8,343 nucleotides of DNA from Vulcanimicrobiia bacterium. GTDB lineage: Bacteria > Eremiobacterota > Eremiobacteria > Baltobacterales > Baltobacteraceae. A program made the position numbers and the translations under genes. Below are positions 7,835 through 8,343 of this stretch, piece by piece. The notes under the pieces are model-generated. The model ran no database searches, was not told the DNA's origin, and was given only the letters and a program-made list of their open reading frames with translations. Location: contig JAMXLG010000437.1 of the NCBI GenBank assembly GCA_024281135.1, positions 1 through 8,343 on the forward strand, written 5' to 3'. The first letter of the stretch is position 1, and the number at the start of each line of letters is the position of its first letter.

Positions 7835-8343
7835 ATGGCACTGATCAAAGAAAAAGATCGCGCCTCGCTTGCTGAACTGGGAGCCCGGTTGACGCGCGAT
7901 GTTGATGTGACGCTTTATACGCAGCGTACGAGCGCTCTTGTGGTTCCCGGCGTCATTCCGTGCGAAACGTGCGACGTTGCAGAAGAGCTCCTCCAAGAGC
8001 TGGGCGAGATTCTACCAAAGGTTCGCGTCACCATCGTCGACCTCGTTGAACATCAGGAAGAAGCGGAACGCGCCGGTATCAATCGCGTTCCGACGATCGT
8101 GATCGGCGGGAACGCGGAAGGCCGCGTGCGCTTTATGGGGTTTCCCGGCGGTTATGAATTCGCATCGTTCGTTTCTGCGTTGCTTGAAGCGGGCGGCGCC
8201 GGAGAAGAAGTGCCCGAGCCGTTGCAGCAACGACTCGCGTCTCTTCCGGACCCGGTCGACGTGAAGGTTTTCGTCACCCCGAGTTGACCCTATTGTCCAC
8301 AGATGGCCAGTCTGGCCATCGCCTTTGCGATCGCAAGCCCGAA
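7835..8343 (+). CDS. selenocysteine-containing two-domain thioredoxin-fold protein disulfide oxidoreductase (PDO/glutaredoxin-like), 3' end outside window
   Basis: N-terminal thioredoxin fold (about 1-120): MALIKEKDR start typical of PDO-like proteins, active site C43-E-T-C46, cis-Pro P86 in RVPTIVI, and FMGFPGGYEFASFV closing the fold. The linker leads to VDVKVFVTPS (141-150), the first strand of a second thioredoxin fold. Then comes TGA (8285-8287), and the frame continues without a stop to the window end with PYCPQMASLAIAFAIASP. In relatives this point reads TP[TS]CPYCP plus a helix, so the TGA replaces the first Cys of C-P-Y-C: residue 151 as selenocysteine, resolving C154. A SECIS-like hairpin follows. 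Full proteins are about 220-240 residues, so roughly 60-70 residues are missing. Likely role: cytosolic dithiol/selenol-disulfide exchange, fed by thioredoxin reductase. Alternatives: sequencing error or nonsense mutation at a TGY codon; the hairpin argues against these. Confidence 0.85.
8285..8287 (+). other. in-frame UGA read as selenocysteine
   Basis: TGA codon 151 of the oxidoreductase gene. Both sides keep family similarity in the same frame, and it falls on the redox-active first cysteine of the second CxxC motif. Insertion would need SelA/SelB/SelD and tRNA-Sec encoded elsewhere; none is in this window. Confidence 0.82.
8302..8320 (+). promoter_or_regulatory. SECIS-like stem-loop downstream of the UGA
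   Basis: GATGGCCA (8302-8309), loop GTC (8310-8312), TGGCCATC (8313-8320): a perfect 8-bp stem. The apical loop begins 22 nt after the UGA and has G as its first base followed by U. Known bacterial SECIS elements have a small apical loop with a G in its first two positions, about 16-37 nt from the UGA, and E. coli fdhF has a GGUC loop. It lies within the coding region, as bacterial SECIS elements do, and would bind SelB. No bulged U in the stem is seen. Confidence 0.7.

Noticed and set aside
7807..7848. ATG 7848 as start of the alcohol dehydrogenase
   Set aside because: It would overlap the first codons of the divergent oxidoreductase gene and precede the family start; GAGGG supports ATG 7806.
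8285..8287. TGA as a genuine stop ending a 150-residue single-domain thioredoxin protein, or as a pseudogene mutation
   Set aside because: The protein would stop one residue before the second CxxC motif, the frame after it is intact and family-like, and a SECIS-like stem-loop follows at the right distance.
8325..8336. TTGCGATCGCAA palindrome, containing GCGATCGC as in cyanobacterial HIP1
   Set aside because: Too few copies in the window (another near 5134) to show the abundance that defines HIP1; explained by coding sequence.

Overview
The window reads as a compact, moderately GC-rich bacterial chromosome segment with short intergenic gaps, several GTG starts and few strong Shine-Dalgarno sites. 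Gene content (small-type SRP RNA next to a DUF4446 gene, YggT-LepA pair, 390-residue homogentisate dioxygenase) suggests an environmental, deep-branching bacterium. A Candidatus Eremiobacterota-, Dormibacterota- or Chloroflexota-like source is a low-confidence guess.

Layout. 1-339 (+) is the 3' end of a GNAT acetyltransferase gene. 336-2933 (-) is a probable four-gene operon, read right to left: a secreted or membrane-anchored PEBP-like protein, a 70-residue CDGSH iron-sulfur protein, homogentisate 1,2-dioxygenase (hmgA), and a NicO/UreH-like membrane metal transporter with a very His-rich loop. About 2991-3098 (+) is the 4.5S-type SRP RNA behind an extended -10 promoter. 3124-6659 (+) is a housekeeping and envelope run: DUF4446 membrane protein, M23 (LytM-type) peptidase, YggT membrane protein and LepA/EF-4. 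6661-6794 is a 134-bp imperfect palindrome between convergent genes. 6802-7806 (-) is a zinc-dependent alcohol dehydrogenase. 7835 to the window end (+), divergent from it, is a two-domain thioredoxin-fold protein disulfide oxidoreductase.

The main discovery is in that last gene. An in-frame TGA at 8285-8287 would end a 150-residue protein exactly at the first residue of the second domain's CxxC motif. The frame stays open after the TGA and encodes PYCP and a typical thioredoxin-fold helix, so the motif becomes U-P-Y-C. A perfect 8-bp stem with a GUC loop lies 22 nt after the TGA, at the distance and with the apical G expected of a bacterial SECIS element. I therefore read the gene as a selenoprotein whose UGA encodes selenocysteine. 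A standard gene caller would truncate it.

Functional links: the minus-strand operon joins aromatic amino acid (tyrosine/homogentisate) catabolism by a non-haem Fe(II) enzyme to a 2Fe-2S protein and a metal transporter. The plus-strand run joins protein targeting (SRP RNA), cell-wall remodelling and translation (LepA). The right end pairs a dehydrogenase with a divergently transcribed dithiol/selenol oxidoreductase.
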